A stretch of 64,000 bases of DNA from Priestia taiwanensis (GCF_014638355.1 NZ_BMFK01000001.1:1503160-1567159), one strand, 5' to 3'; numbered from the stretch's first letter, positions 36,680-46,287 are shown. The notes: generated by a model not told the origin, from the letters alone. Made by a program: numbers and translations.

Positions 36680-38527
36680 TTAGTTATTAGTTTCTGCTAA
36701 TTTCTTTTTCTTCGCTGCTCTTTCACGCTCGTTCTTATCTAATAACTTCTTACGAAGACGAATAGATTCTGGCGTTACTTCACAGTACTCGTCGTCATTC
36801 AAGTATTCTAAAGATTCCTCTAACGTCATTAGACGAGGCTTCTTAATAGAGCTTGTTTGATCTTTCGTTGCTGAACGCACGTTAGTTTGTTGTTTCATCT
36901 TCACGATGTTAACCGTTAAGTCATTCTCGCGAGTATGCTCTCCAACAATCATACCTTCGTATACTTCTGTACCAGGTTCTACGAAGATTACACCACGGTC
37001 TTCAACTTGCATAATACCATAAGTTGATGATTTACCTGTTTCCATTGAAACAAGAACACCTTGACGACGTCCTCCAACTTGACCTGGTTGCATTGGTTGG
37101 TAAGAATCGAATGTATGGTTGATGATACCAAAACCACGAGTTTGTGTTAAGAATTCTGTTGTATAACCGATTAAGCCACGTGCAGGTACCATGAATACTA
37201 GACGTACTTGTCCGCTACCGTTGTTGATCATATCTAACATTTCACCTTTACGAGCACCAATTGACTCCATGATAGCACCTGTGTACTCTTCTGGAACATC
37301 GATTTGAACGCGCTCTACTGGCTCACAACGTACGCCATCAACCTCTTTAATGATAACTTCTGGTTTCGATACTTGTAGCTCGTAACCTTCACGACGCATG
37401 TTCTCGATTAAGATAGATAAATGTAATTCTCCACGACCCGAAACAACCCAAGCGTCTGGAGAGTCAGTATTTTCCACACGTAAACTAACGTCTGTTTGAA
37501 GCTCAGCGAATAAACGCTCTTCAATTTTACGTGATGTAATCCATTTACCTTCACGACCAGCAAATGGTGAGTTATTAACTACAAATGTCATTTGAAGTGT
37601 TGGCTCATCGATACGTAGGATTGGAAGTGCTTCTGGTGTTTCAACTGGACATACCGTTTCACCAACGTTAATGTCTTCCATACCAGATACGGCAACTAAG
37701 TCACCAGCTTTTGCTTCTTCAATTTCAACACGCTTTAAGCCGATGAAACCGAACATTTTTGTTACACGGAAGTTCTTCACTGTACCGTCTAACTTCATTA
37801 ATGATACAGATTGACCAACTTTCATCGTACCACGGAAGATACGGCCAATACCGATACGACCAACGTAGTCGTTATAGTCAAGTAATGTTACTTGGAATTG
37901 AAGAGGCTCTTCACTGTTATCGATTGGAGCAGGAATGTGTTCAATGATTGTCTCATATAATGATTCCATGTTCTCATCTTGATTAGCTGGATTTGGATCT
38001 AAGCTTGCTGTACCGTTAATTGCAGAAGCATATACAACTGGGAATTCTAATTGCTCTTCGTCTGCACCTAGTTCGATGAATAAGTCTAATACTTCATCTA
38101 CTACGTACTCAGGACGAGCTGAATCACGGTCGATTTTGTTAACAACAACGATTGGTGTTAACTTTTGCTCTAATGCTTTTTTCAGTACGAAACGTGTTTG
38201 TGGCATACATCCTTCGTATGCATCAACAACTAGTAACACACCGTCTACCATACGCATGATACGCTCTACTTCTCCACCGAAGTCAGCGTGACCTGGCGTA
38301 TCCATAATGTTAATACGCTTGTCTTTGTAGTTGATTGCAGTATTTTTCGCTAAGATTGTAATACCGCGCTCTCTTTCTAAATCATTTGAGTCCATTGCAC
38401 GCTCTTCTACGTGTTCGTTTGAACGGAACGTACCTGACTGGTGTAATAATTGATCGACTAACGTTGTTTTACCATGGTCAACGTGAGCGATAATTGCTAT
38501 ATTTCGAATATCATCTCTTGTTTTCAC
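36680..38527 (-). CDS. typA: Ribosome-associated GTPase TypA/BipA
   Basis: Translational GTPase assisting 50S assembly and growth at low temperature. 615 residues: G1 AHVDHGKTT, G2 ERERGITI, G3 DTPGHADF, G4 NKIDR, then EF-G-like domains and the BipA-specific C-terminal domain (with GFGIINHTFDSYQP). Divergent from ylaF, as in B. subtilis (ylaG-ylaF). Confidence 0.97.
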   Translation of the reverse strand: MKTRDDIRNIAIIAHVDHGKTTLVDQLLHQSGTFRSNEHVEERAMDSNDLERERGITILAKNTAINYKDKRINIMDTPGHADFGGEVERIMRMVDGVLLVVDAYEGCMPQTRFVLKKALEQKLTPIVVVNKIDRDSARPEYVVDEVLDLFIELGADEEQLEFPVVYASAINGTASLDPNPANQDENMESLYETIIEHIPAPIDNSEEPLQFQVTLLDYNDYVGRIGIGRIFRGTMKVGQSVSLMKLDGTVKNFRVTKMFGFIGLKRVEIEEAKAGDLVAVSGMEDINVGETVCPVETPEALPILRIDEPTLQMTFVVNNSPFAGREGKWITSRKIEERLFAELQTDVSLRVENTDSPDAWVVSGRGELHLSILIENMRREGYELQVSKPEVIIKEVDGVRCEPVERVQIDVPEEYTGAIMESIGARKGEMLDMINNGSGQVRLVFMVPARGLIGYTTEFLTQTRGFGIINHTFDSYQPMQPGQVGGRRQGVLVSMETGKSSTYGIMQVEDRGVIFVEPGTEVYEGMIVGEHTRENDLTVNIVKMKQQTNVRSATKDQTSSIKKPRLMTLEESLEYLNDDEYCEVTPESIRLRKKLLDKNERERAAKKKKLAETNN

Positions 38528-38708
38528 TTATTTATTCACTCCTAGGCTTCTTGCCGAATTATCTTTTTTTCATAACTTATCTATTATAGCATATGCATTT
38601 TCATATTGTATTAAAAAAGTTCCTATCTTGTAAAGAAAAAAGTACATAAGGCGCTTTCATTTACGAATTTGTAGGTATTTTGTACAATATTTCTATGGAG
38701 GGGATATA

Positions 38709-38900
38709 ATGCAACACATTCAAGTACGCTTTTTAGCACTTGCAGCACTTGCCGTTATCTTCATGTCATTAGTTGGCATTATGCTTGCAGAAAAGAATAT
38801 GCTTCTAGCTACTTTATCAGCAGTAGCTTCATTAGCAGTAGTAGGGTATGGCTTCATACAAAAAAGCAAACAAAGAAAAGCAAGCTCTTCTCAACAGTAA
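38709..38900 (+). CDS. ylaF: YlaF family small membrane protein (DUF5325)
   Basis: 63 residues, two helices and a basic C-terminal tail (KSKQRKASSSQQ). RBS GGAGGGGAT. Matches YlaF by sequence start MQHIQVRFLALAALAVIFMS and position next to typA. Function unknown. Confidence 0.83.
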   Translation: MQHIQVRFLALAALAVIFMSLVGIMLAEKNMLLATLSAVASLAVVGYGFIQKSKQRKASSSQQ

Positions 38901-38920
38901 TCGTTGAGAAAGCTTGCTTT
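38877..38920. terminator. Bidirectional terminator ylaF / inositol phosphatase gene
   Basis: AAAGCAAGCT..TCTCAAC paired with GTTGAGA..AGCTTGCTTT, overlapping the ylaF stop codon. Confidence 0.8.
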
Positions 38921-38921
38921 T

Positions 38922-39722
38922 CTATTCTTTACATACAATATAGTTCGTTAACATATCTTCATGCACACCACGTCTTGCAATTAATAGGCCGCTCTTATGC
39001 AAGATGCTTAACGGTTCTCCTTTTAAGGTCGTCGCAATAACGCCTACTTCATTTGCCATAATTGCTCCTGCTGCAAAATCCCAAGGAGCTAGACGCGGCG
39101 TCATATATGCATCTAATTTTCCTGTTACAACATACATCATTTCAAGCGCCGCGCATCCGTAAGATCGTGTACCACGTGCTCGTCTTACTAACTGTGCAAT
39201 CTTTTCATGGTCTAATCGGCGATTCTCTGTTAACCACGTTGCGTTGACAGACACAACAGCTTGTTCTAAGTAACCTTCTTCTACCCGTGCTATTTTTGTA
39301 CCATTCATATACGCACCTTCACCTGAAATAGCGTAGTACATATCATTAGCAGCAACATCATAGACAATCCCAAATACACCTTTTCCATCGATGTACAACG
39401 CTAATGAAATAGCAAAATTGCGCTGTTGATGGATGAAGTTCATCGTTCCATCAATCGGATCGATAACCCACACGTATCCATCCGTTCTTTCAATTTCATC
39501 ACCAAATCCTTCTTCTCCAACGATAGCATGTTCTGGATATGCCACACGAATTCGATTAATAAATAACTTCTCGACTTCTTGATCAATATTTGTTACTAAA
39601 TCAGAAGCATTTGACTTCGTATCAATTGTTAATGCGGATTGGAATGAATCATGAATATACGCACTCGCTTCTTTGATCCATTGCATCGCTTGCTCTCTCA
39701 TCACCGTTACATTTTCCATCAT
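38922..39722 (-). CDS. Inositol monophosphatase family protein (YktC-like)
   Basis: 266 residues with the Mg-dependent phosphatase motifs VGEEG, VIDPIDGTMNF and the C-terminal APWDFAAGAIMANEVG. B. subtilis YktC in the same position hydrolyses inositol monophosphate and other sugar phosphates. RBS GGAGTGAG before ATGATG. Confidence 0.91.
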   Translation of the reverse strand: MMENVTVMREQAMQWIKEASAYIHDSFQSALTIDTKSNASDLVTNIDQEVEKLFINRIRVAYPEHAIVGEEGFGDEIERTDGYVWVIDPIDGTMNFIHQQRNFAISLALYIDGKGVFGIVYDVAANDMYYAISGEGAYMNGTKIARVEEGYLEQAVVSVNATWLTENRRLDHEKIAQLVRRARGTRSYGCAALEMMYVVTGKLDAYMTPRLAPWDFAAGAIMANEVGVIATTLKGEPLSILHKSGLLIARRGVHEDMLTNYIVCKE

Positions 39723-39825
39723 ATACTCACTCCGTTTGTAGACATGCTTTTATTGTACCATAGAAAATGAACGTACAAAATATTACTATTTATAGATGAC
39801 CCGGACGAAGGGACACAGGAAAAGA

Positions 39826-39849
39826 CGAACCTTTATGTAAAAAGGTTCG
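39826..39849 (-). terminator. Terminator after the ykzI-like gene
   Basis: CGAACCTTT/AAAGGTTCG perfect 9-bp hairpin, followed by TCTTTTCC on the minus strand. Confidence 0.65.
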
Positions 39850-39880
39850 CACCAATCTTACACTGACACATACACTACTA

Positions 39881-40069
39881 TCATGCTTCTAGGCGCAACA
39901 TTTCTTGACGTAATACTTCCAACTTTTGTTTCGATACTTCCATCGCTGACACGTCGCTAATTTGCATCGCATCATACAATGTTGCCAATTCATAATCTAA
40001 CTCTAATCTCAATACCGGAATTCGTAATTCTGCATCCTTTCTCTTTAACGCATTAATCACCTGTCTCAT
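39881..40069 (-). CDS. Small helical protein, YkzI position
   Basis: 62 residues, two amphipathic helices with a coiled-coil-like Leu pattern (LELDYELATLYDAM and SKQKLEVLRQEMLRLEA). RBS AAGGGAGA 8 nt before ATG. It lies between yktC- and yktB-type genes where B. subtilis has ykzI, hence the name suggestion, but function is unknown. Confidence 0.65.
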   Translation of the reverse strand: MRQVINALKRKDAELRIPVLRLELDYELATLYDAMQISDVSAMEVSKQKLEVLRQEMLRLEA

Positions 40070-40309
40070 CCTTCATTTCTCCCTTCGTCCCTTTTATTCG
40101 TTCGTCCTAAAGTTAACTAAATTTTCTGATTTTTTATACTATATTATGATGGATAAATATTCTATGCAACAATTTTCTGTTTTTATCTATAAATTTTTTT
40201 ATGCAAGCGTGAACGAACCTATGTCGATGCAAGCCGAAACGTCCATTCGATTAATGTCGTTTTTTTTGGTATGATAGGACATAGATATTATGAACAAGGA
40301 GCTTTAGAC

Positions 40310-40933
40310 ATGACTACTATCACATTTAAAGAAGAAGCATTCGCAACATTTTCTGTAGACGGACTAGACGAGCGTATGCATGAAATTATTACACATATTC
40401 GTCCGTCCTTTTCAAAACTAGGAGACATTTTCGCTCCTAAGTTAACAGAACTAACAGGAGAAGAATTCTTTCCGCATATTGCAAAGCATGCGCGTCGTAC
40501 AGTAAACCCACCGAAAGACACGTGGATTGCATTCGCCGCGAACAAACGTGGCTACAAGATGTTACCACACTTCCAAGTAGGCTTATGGGAAAGTCACGTA
40601 TTCGTGTGGTTCGCGCTTATTTATGAGTGCTCGTTAAAAGAAGAATACGGCAAACAATTCGAACAAGAATTAGAGACAATTCATGAACATATCCCAGCTC
40701 ACTTCGTTTGGTCGATGGATCATATGAAACCAGGAGCAACATTACATAGTGAGTTAAGCAAAGATGAACTTCAAGCAATGTTCACACGCCTTCAAAAAGT
40801 AAAGAAAGCTGAATTACTATGCGGTATCCATATCCCACATGAAGAAGCGGTGATGTTAACGGAAGAGCAATGGATCAAAAAAATCGAAGAAACATATAAA
40901 ACGTTACTTCCACTTTATAAATTAGGACGATAA
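40310..40933 (+). CDS. yktB: YktB family protein (UPF0637/DUF1054)
   Basis: 207 residues; PSFSKLGDIFAPKLTELTGEEFFPHIAKHARRTVNPPKDTWIAFAANKRGYKMLPHFQVGLWESHVFVWFALIYE is the highly conserved core. Start ATG at 40310, 8 nt after AAGGAG. Cytoplasmic, function unknown. Followed after 11 nt by the AlaX-type gene, likely an operon. Confidence 0.9.
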   Translation: MTTITFKEEAFATFSVDGLDERMHEIITHIRPSFSKLGDIFAPKLTELTGEEFFPHIAKHARRTVNPPKDTWIAFAANKRGYKMLPHFQVGLWESHVFVWFALIYECSLKEEYGKQFEQELETIHEHIPAHFVWSMDHMKPGATLHSELSKDELQAMFTRLQKVKKAELLCGIHIPHEEAVMLTEEQWIKKIEETYKTLLPLYKLGR

Positions 40934-40944
40934 GGGGATAAACG

Positions 40945-42129
40945 ATGACCGAGAAGCTATATTATGAGAATGCCTATACAAGAATGTTTTCTGCGAAAGT
41001 AGTAAAAGCAGACAATGATGAGAACGGCTTATACGTCGTCTTAGACAGAACAGCTTTCTATCCAACTGGTGGTGGACAACCATGTGACAAAGGTCGATTA
41101 AATGAATCGTTGGTAGAACGTGTAGAAGAAGTAAACGGAGAAATTCGTCATTACCTCTCTTCCCCTCTTGCGAGAGAAACTGGAGTAAAAGGAACAATCG
41201 ATTGGACAAGGCGTTTCGATTATATGCAACAACACGCTGGACAACACATCTTATCAGCAGCATTTGAAGAATTACATCATATTGAAACAATTGGCTTCCA
41301 TCTTGGAAAAGAATTCGTAACAATTGATTTAAATATTGAAAAGCTTGATGAAGAAGTTGTGAGAAGTGCTGAATTATTAGCAAATCAAATTATCTTTGAA
41401 AATCGTACAATTGAACCTCGTTTCATTGATGCAGAAGAAGTAGCGACACTCCCACTACGTAAATTACCGACTGTACAAGAAAACATCCGTGTCGTAATTA
41501 TTGATAACTTCGATTATAACGGGTGTGGTGGTACACACCCTCTCCAAACAGGAGAAATTGGTCAAATTAAAGTAGTAACGTGGGAACGCCATAAACAAAA
41601 AGTACGTTTAACGTTCGTTTGTGGTCACCGTGCTTTACATGAAATGAATAAAAAACAATCATTGCTAGCACAGTCAGCTCATGTGCTGAAATGTAACGAA
41701 CAAGATGTTCCCGTGAAAATTGAAACACTTGTGCAATCACAACGAGAACTAGAGAAAGCACTACAAATTGCACAAGGGAAATTACTTGAAGTAGAAGCGC
41801 AAGAGCTTATACACTCTCATCATACAAATATCATTTCCGTAGCGTTCCAACAACGTACGATGCAAGAAATACAACAACTAGCAATGAATATTACCAGTAC
41901 AGAAGAAGAGGCAGTTGTCCTCTTCGTCATTGAAGACGGTGAGCGCCTGCAACTGTTATGTGCATGTGGAAAACAAGTTGACCACAGTATGAATGACCTT
42001 GTAAAAGAAGTATTACCACTTATCGACGGAAAAGGCGGTGGAAACAAAACATCTGCTCGCGGTGGTGGCATTGCTCGTATTAGTAGCGATGAATTACTGA
42101 CTAATCTCCGTTCACAACTTATGTCATAA
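40945..42129 (+). CDS. AlaX-type alanyl-tRNA editing protein with DHHA1 domain
   Basis: Trans-editing protein that deacylates mischarged tRNA-Ala. 394 residues: N-terminal beta barrel (TAFYPTGGGQPCDKG), the metal-binding editing core with HAGQH and CGGTHP, a coiled coil (about 235-275) and a C-terminal DHHA1 domain (GKGGGNKTSARGGG). This is the long AlaX-L type. Operon with yktB. Confidence 0.9.
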   Translation: MTEKLYYENAYTRMFSAKVVKADNDENGLYVVLDRTAFYPTGGGQPCDKGRLNESLVERVEEVNGEIRHYLSSPLARETGVKGTIDWTRRFDYMQQHAGQHILSAAFEELHHIETIGFHLGKEFVTIDLNIEKLDEEVVRSAELLANQIIFENRTIEPRFIDAEEVATLPLRKLPTVQENIRVVIIDNFDYNGCGGTHPLQTGEIGQIKVVTWERHKQKVRLTFVCGHRALHEMNKKQSLLAQSAHVLKCNEQDVPVKIETLVQSQRELEKALQIAQGKLLEVEAQELIHSHHTNIISVAFQQRTMQEIQQLAMNITSTEEEAVVLFVIEDGERLQLLCACGKQVDHSMNDLVKEVLPLIDGKGGGNKTSARGGGIARISSDELLTNLRSQLMS

Positions 42130-42134
42130 CGATT

Positions 42135-42172
42135 TAAGCCTGCACGATGATGTACATCATCGTGCAGGCTTA
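42135..42172 (+). terminator. Terminator, 38-bp perfect palindrome
   Basis: 19-bp arms with no spacer, centred at 42153/42154, just after the AlaX-type gene. In RNA it gives a 17-bp stem with a four-base loop; the U-run is short (TTTG follows). Confidence 0.7.
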
Positions 42173-42256
42173 TTTGTCATATCCCCTTTAAATTATCGCA
42201 CTATTTCGCTTATTGTGGTATAATTTATAAAACGCTTACAAAAATGAGGTGTGACA

Positions 42257-42448
42257 ATGAACAAACAGACAATCCTTTTACTTCTATGGCTAGTACCTCT
42301 TATTCTTTTAACAGTAATATCACTCGTTCATTTTACGACAGGACATATAACAGAAAACGATATACACATATATACAGCAGCTTTTTTAGTTATCGCACAA
42401 GTAATGATGTTTGATTATTTCACAAGACGTAAGAAGATTTCTTCCTAA
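42257..42448 (+). CDS. Small two-helix membrane protein
   Basis: 63 residues, two helices separated by an acidic loop (TGHITENDIHIY) and a basic C-terminus (RRKKISS). RBS GAGGTG, 5 nt before the ATG. Not recognised. A strong terminator follows. Confidence 0.6.
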   Translation: MNKQTILLLLWLVPLILLTVISLVHFTTGHITENDIHIYTAAFLVIAQVMMFDYFTRRKKISS

Positions 42449-42463
42449 TATCACACATCATCC

Positions 42464-42512
42464 AAAGGCGTAAAAACGACCACCAACAAATAGTTGTTTT
42501 TACGCCTTTTTT
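42464..42512. terminator. Terminator after the small membrane protein gene
   Basis: AAAGGCGTAAAAAC/GTTTTTACGCCTTT stem with a U-run on the plus strand; an A-run on its other side could also serve the convergent Nudix gene. Confidence 0.78.
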
Positions 42513-42576
42513 AATACAAGAGAAAGATAAAATTGAACAGAAATAGCAATTCCTTTTGGAATTATAAAGCAATCCT

Positions 42577-43047
42577 CTACCCTTCTCGGTTCACCATATG
42601 ACTAAATACCATATCTCCTCGCTTAATCTTCTCTGCAAGTACACGTGGATAAAGCGTAATTTCATCTAACGATGTGAGAGGCATCCATTTATAATGGAGA
42701 CTCGTATCTTTTTCTATTCCTTTGAACGCTTCTTGTTGTAGTAACATGCTGTTTGTTGGCAAAGTTATATGATAGTAGAAACCAAGCTCATGTAGATTTT
42801 CTCCCTCATATCGAAAAAAATTCTCCGCAATTGCATAGAGACCATCTACACACACAACTTCTCCAATTTCCTCTATCATTTCACGCTTTAGCCCTTCTTC
42901 TGTACTCTCTCCCATTTCTAATCGTCCACCTGGTAACGTCCAATATGTATCTTTCGATGAGCGATGAACTAGCAACTTGTCCTCATGAATACAAACTCCA
43001 GCTACACGGAAACTAAATTTCCCTTCGTTCGTTGAAAATGAAATCAT
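42577..43047 (-). CDS. Nudix hydrolase
   Basis: 156 residues with the complete Nudix box GGRLEMGESTEEGLKREMIEEIGE (Gx5Ex7REUxEExGU) around residue 40-63. Hydrolyses a nucleoside diphosphate linked to another moiety; the substrate is unknown. RBS AGGGGGAG. Confidence 0.9.
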   Translation of the reverse strand: MISFSTNEGKFSFRVAGVCIHEDKLLVHRSSKDTYWTLPGGRLEMGESTEEGLKREMIEEIGEVVCVDGLYAIAENFFRYEGENLHELGFYYHITLPTNSMLLQQEAFKGIEKDTSLHYKWMPLTSLDEITLYPRVLAEKIKRGDMVFSHMVNREG

Positions 43048-43099
43048 ATCCTCTCCCCCTCTCTTTTAGATGTTTGATTTTACCAAATGAACAAGAAAA

Positions 43100-43127
43100 A
43101 AGCGAATAGAGATATCTCCATTCGCTT
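43100..43127 (-). terminator. Terminator after yktA
   Basis: AAGCGAAT-GAGATATCTC-ATTCGCTT hairpin followed by a U-run on the minus strand; overlaps the yktA stop codon. Confidence 0.75.
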
Positions 43128-43395
43128 ACATTTTGACAAGGTCATTATCTTCTAATGATTTTGCCTGTTGCACCACTCGATAACAAGAGTACCCACTCAC
43201 TCGATCAAATTCTGAGCATAATGTTTTTTCTTCTGCTTTGCTTGGTACGATTTCTTTGAATCGACGATACTTTGCCATTAACTCGCTTCGTTTCACGCCT
43301 TTTTCATATGCTTGCTCCACACACTCGTAGAAAGCAACCGCATCAATAATTTCTTCTGTACTCCAATCCATTGCCATTGGGTATTGATAATCCAT
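43126..43395 (-). CDS. yktA: YktA, UPF0223 family protein
   Basis: 89 residues; [36 protein letters not shown] is the UPF0223 signature. Small helical cytoplasmic protein, function unknown. ATG at 43395, after TAGGTGAG; 4 nt after the upstream gene's stop, so translationally linked. Confidence 0.88.
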   Translation of the reverse strand: MDYQYPMAMDWSTEEIIDAVAFYECVEQAYEKGVKRSELMAKYRRFKEIVPSKAEEKTLCSEFDRVSGYSCYRVVQQAKSLEDNDLVKM

Positions 43396-43399
43396 GTTC

Positions 43400-44356
43400 T
43401 CACCTACCACACCATTTTTGTTTAATTTGTTCCGATTCAGACATCATACGCTCGAACAACTCAGATACAGTTGGGATATCTTTAATTCTACCCATTACTT
43501 GCCCAGCCCATGCGAATCCATCGTCACTTCCCTCATATATGTAACGTTTATTAGCTTCACCACTAATATAATCTTTCACTGCTTCATATGTTCCTTCACG
43601 TGTTTCGATTTGTATAATTTCGTCGGTCCAAGTATTATGAATTGCACGTGCCGGAGCACCAAGACTACGCTTGATTACTATTGTATCATCTTCTGTTCCT
43701 TGTACAAGCGCTTCTTTATATTTATGATGAGCGTGCACACACTCTCGCGTCGCAATAAAGCGAGTTCCCATCTCAATACCTTCCGCCCCGAGCGCAAGTG
43801 CCGCCATTAACCCTTTCCCGTCACCAATTCCACCAGAAGCAACAACTGGAATTGATACAGCTTCTACTACTTGTGGGACAAGAACCATCGTGCCGACATC
43901 ACTTCGACCAAGATGCCCACCTCCCTCTTGTCCAACAACCATTACCGCATCTGCGCCTAATGATTCCGCCTTCATCGCTTGCTTCCTTGCTGCAACTAAA
44001 ACGATTTTCTTCACATCGACACCTTTTAGCTCATCAAAGATTGGGGCCGGATTCCCACCTGTCATCGAAATAACAGGAACCTTTTCCTCTACCGCTACTT
44101 CTAACATATGCTGAAACGGACGATTATGTTGACCAATAGCAAAATTCACGCCAAACGGCTTATCAGTCATCTCTCTTACCTTTTTTATTTCTTCACGCAA
44201 TGCCACTTCACTCTGCAAACTCATCGCAGTAATTTGTCCTAATCCTCCAGCATTACTCACCGCACTTGCTAACTCTGAATATGCTAAATAAGCTAAGCCA
44301 CCCTGCACAATCGGATATTTAATTCCTAATAATTTCGTTAAGCGTGTCTCCAACAT
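43400..44356 (-). CDS. Nitronate monooxygenase / enoyl-reductase family FMN protein
   Basis: 318 residues, TIM-barrel of the NMO/FabK family: [34 protein letters not shown], the FMN-phosphate-binding [10 protein letters not shown] and [28 protein letters not shown]. The sequence cannot separate 2-nitropropane dioxygenase activity from a FabK-type enoyl reductase. ATG at 44356 follows GAAAGGGGA. Operon with yktA. Confidence 0.85.
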   Translation of the reverse strand: MLETRLTKLLGIKYPIVQGGLAYLAYSELASAVSNAGGLGQITAMSLQSEVALREEIKKVREMTDKPFGVNFAIGQHNRPFQHMLEVAVEEKVPVISMTGGNPAPIFDELKGVDVKKIVLVAARKQAMKAESLGADAVMVVGQEGGGHLGRSDVGTMVLVPQVVEAVSIPVVASGGIGDGKGLMAALALGAEGIEMGTRFIATRECVHAHHKYKEALVQGTEDDTIVIKRSLGAPARAIHNTWTDEIIQIETREGTYEAVKDYISGEANKRYIYEGSDDGFAWAGQVMGRIKDIPTVSELFERMMSESEQIKQKWCGR

Positions 44357-44497
44357 CTTCGTCCCCTTTCGTCTTATATATCTCTTTTTTCTCATTTTAC
44401 AGCATTATGGAAATAATGCGTATACATTCAAAATTAAAAATGCTATAATACTTTTTGTTTTCAATAATATTCTAATAATTATGAGGTGAGAGTTAAA

Positions 44498-45958
44498 TTG
44501 TCACAATGTCAAACACCATTGTTTTCACATTTACTAGAACATAGTAAAAGAAATCCTATTCAATTTCACATTCCAGGCCATAAAAAGGGGTATGGCATGG
44601 ATCCAACCTTCCGTGAATTTATAGGTCATAACGCGTTGTCTATTGATTTAATTAATATTGAACCATTAGATGATCTACATCACCCAAGAGGAGTTATTAA
44701 AGAAGCTCAAGCTCTTGCTGCTGAAGCGTTTGGTGCAGATCATACATTCTTTTCTGTACAAGGCACAAGCGGTGCTATCATAACAATGGTGATGAGTGTG
44801 TGTGGGCCAGGTGATAAGATCCTTGTTCCACGTAACGTTCATAAGTCTGTCATGTCTGCTATCGTATTCTCAGGAGCTACGCCAATCTTCATTCATCCTG
44901 CAATTGATGATACGCTTGGTATTTCCCATGGGATTACATTAGCAAATGTTCAACAAGCAATTGAAGAACATCCAGATGCGAAGGGATTACTTGTTATTAA
45001 TCCAACATACTTCGGCTTCTGCGCAGACTTAAAGAGCATTGTCAAGCTTGCCCATTCATATAACATTCCTGTTTTAGTAGATGAGGCACACGGCGTTCAC
45101 ATCGGTTTCCACGATGATCTCCCATTATCAGCAATGCAAGCTGGCGCTGATATGGCAGCTACAAGCGTTCACAAATTAGGTGGTTCTCTTACACAGAGCT
45201 CTATCTTAAATGTGAAAGAAGGGCTCGTAAATGTACAACGAATCAAATCTATTCTTAGTATGTTAACAACGACTTCGACGTCTTATATATTATTGGCGTC
45301 ATTAGATACATCTAGAAGGTACCTTGCTACAAAAGGACATGGACTGCTAGAAGAAACAATTCAATTAGCACAGCATGTTCGTAAGCAAATTAATGATATT
45401 GACGGCTTATATTGCGCAGGGAAAGAATTAGTAGGTACAGATGCAACATTTGACTTCGATCCTACGAAACTCATTATCTCTGTTAAAGACTTAGGAATTA
45501 CAGGACATGATGTAGAATTATGGTTACGCCAAAACTACAACATCGAAGTTGAATTATCTGATTTATATAATATCCTTTGTCTTGTAACGTTAGGTGATAG
45601 CGAAGAAACGGCAAATGCCCTTATACATGCATTACGTGAACTAGCAATGCAACACCGCGGAAGCGTAACAGAAAAAGTAGATGTTCAAGTCAACATTCCA
45701 GTAATTCCAAAATTAGCACTATCTCCACGTGAAGCATTCTATGCGGAAACAGAAGTTGTTCCATTCGATGAATCTGTTGGAAGAATTAGTGCAGAATTCA
45801 TCATGGTATATCCACCAGGAATACCGATTTTCATCCCTGGAGAAGTAATTACAGAAGATAACATTGCATACATCACAAAGAATATTAAAGCTGGATTACC
45901 TGTACAAGGATTAGAAGATCCAACATTTAAGACAATCAAAGTAATTAAGCAATCGTAA
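44498..45958 (+). CDS. speA: Arginine decarboxylase SpeA
   Basis: PLP-dependent fold-type I decarboxylase (Orn/Lys/Arg class) making agmatine for polyamine synthesis. 486 residues; the start MSQ at TTG 44498 aligns with B. subtilis SpeA and is 7 nt past GAGGTGAG. HIPGHKKGYGMDP, VQGTSGAI, DEAHGVHI and the Schiff-base Lys in TSVHKLGGSLTQSS are present, as is the C-terminal YPPGIPIFIPGE. Next to yktA and SR1, as in B. subtilis. Confidence 0.94.
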   Translation: MSQCQTPLFSHLLEHSKRNPIQFHIPGHKKGYGMDPTFREFIGHNALSIDLINIEPLDDLHHPRGVIKEAQALAAEAFGADHTFFSVQGTSGAIITMVMSVCGPGDKILVPRNVHKSVMSAIVFSGATPIFIHPAIDDTLGISHGITLANVQQAIEEHPDAKGLLVINPTYFGFCADLKSIVKLAHSYNIPVLVDEAHGVHIGFHDDLPLSAMQAGADMAATSVHKLGGSLTQSSILNVKEGLVNVQRIKSILSMLTTTSTSYILLASLDTSRRYLATKGHGLLEETIQLAQHVRKQINDIDGLYCAGKELVGTDATFDFDPTKLIISVKDLGITGHDVELWLRQNYNIEVELSDLYNILCLVTLGDSEETANALIHALRELAMQHRGSVTEKVDVQVNIPVIPKLALSPREAFYAETEVVPFDESVGRISAEFIMVYPPGIPIFIPGEVITEDNIAYITKNIKAGLPVQGLEDPTFKTIKVIKQS

Positions 45959-45985
45959 ATGATAGAATAAGCTTATAAAAGAAGG

Positions 45986-46026
45986 AAAGATGAGTGTGAA
46001 ATCATTGTGATTTTATACTCGTCTTT
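45986..46026 (+). terminator. Terminator after speA
   Basis: AAAGATGAGT..AAATCA paired with TGATTT..ACTCGTCTTT, then a U-run. Confidence 0.78.
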
Positions 46027-46046
46027 TTTATTAGACAAAAACAAAA

Positions 46047-46066
46047 GGAAGCTTTGAGAAGCCTCC
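46047..46066 (-). terminator. SR1 terminator
   Basis: GGAGGCTT/AAGCTTCC arms (fully paired only in the minus-strand RNA, via one G-U) followed by TTTTGTTTTTGTC. Confidence 0.8.
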
Positions 46067-46094
46067 TTTTTATATTTTATAAATGAAAACGCTT

Positions 46095-46205
46095 TTATTT
46101 TTTCTTATTACAACATTCTTTACAATTACCGTAAAGTACAGTTACTTTCTCGTCTTCGTAATGATCAATAATCCCATTACATACTTGACATACGATTGTT
46201 CCCAT
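46095..46205 (-). CDS. sr1P: SR1P, GapA-binding peptide
   Basis: 36-residue peptide starting MGTIVCQVCNGIIDHYEDEK and continuing VTVLYGNC, plainly homologous to SR1P of B. subtilis (39 residues). It binds glyceraldehyde-3-phosphate dehydrogenase GapA, which in turn promotes the GapA-RNase J1 interaction. Two CxxC-like pairs (CQVC, C..CC) may hold a metal. RBS GGAGGAG 6 nt before the ATG. Too short for ordinary gene calling. RNase J1 is encoded further along this window. Confidence 0.9.
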   Translation of the reverse strand: MGTIVCQVCNGIIDHYEDEKVTVLYGNCKECCNKKK

Positions 46206-46249
46206 TGTTAAACTCCTCCATAACCGTTTTTTGTTGTATTCTTATTTTC

Positions 46250-46278
46250 ATTTTATGTCATACAATTGAATCCGTCAA
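46250..46278 (-). promoter_or_regulatory. SR1 promoter
   Basis: TTGACG (46273-46278), 17-nt spacer, TAAAAT (46250-46255) on the minus strand: close to SigA consensus. Confidence 0.8.
46252..46262. promoter_or_regulatory. CcpN-like operator II at SR1
   Basis: TATGACATAAA on the minus strand, one mismatch from the CcpN consensus TRTGHYATAYW as I recall it; overlaps the -10 region. Confidence 0.5.
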
Positions 46279-46287
46279 CTGATATAT

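Larger units (their letters stand above)
46040..46243 (-). ncRNA. sr1: SR1 dual-function small RNA
   Basis: About 205 nt between the promoter at 46250-46278 and an intrinsic terminator at 46047-46066, the size of B. subtilis SR1. It carries the SR1P reading frame. In B. subtilis SR1 also base-pairs with ahrC mRNA and inhibits its translation (arginine catabolism). It lies next to speA, its known neighbour. The pairing region cannot be checked here because ahrC is outside the window. Confidence 0.82.

Noticed and set aside
40922-41383. 153-codon minus-strand open frame
   Set aside because: Antisense to the AlaX-type editing gene; Leu/His/Gln-rich shadow of an overlapping real coding frame.
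43394-43810. 138-codon plus-strand open frame
   Set aside because: Antisense to the nitronate monooxygenase family gene with intact FMN motifs; Phe/Ser/Thr-rich shadow.
46082-46096. cre-like ATGAAAACGCTTTTA beyond the SR1P stop codon
   Set aside because: One mismatch to the CcpA consensus, but it lies inside the SR1 transcript near its end, not at the promoter; kept only as a possible chance match.
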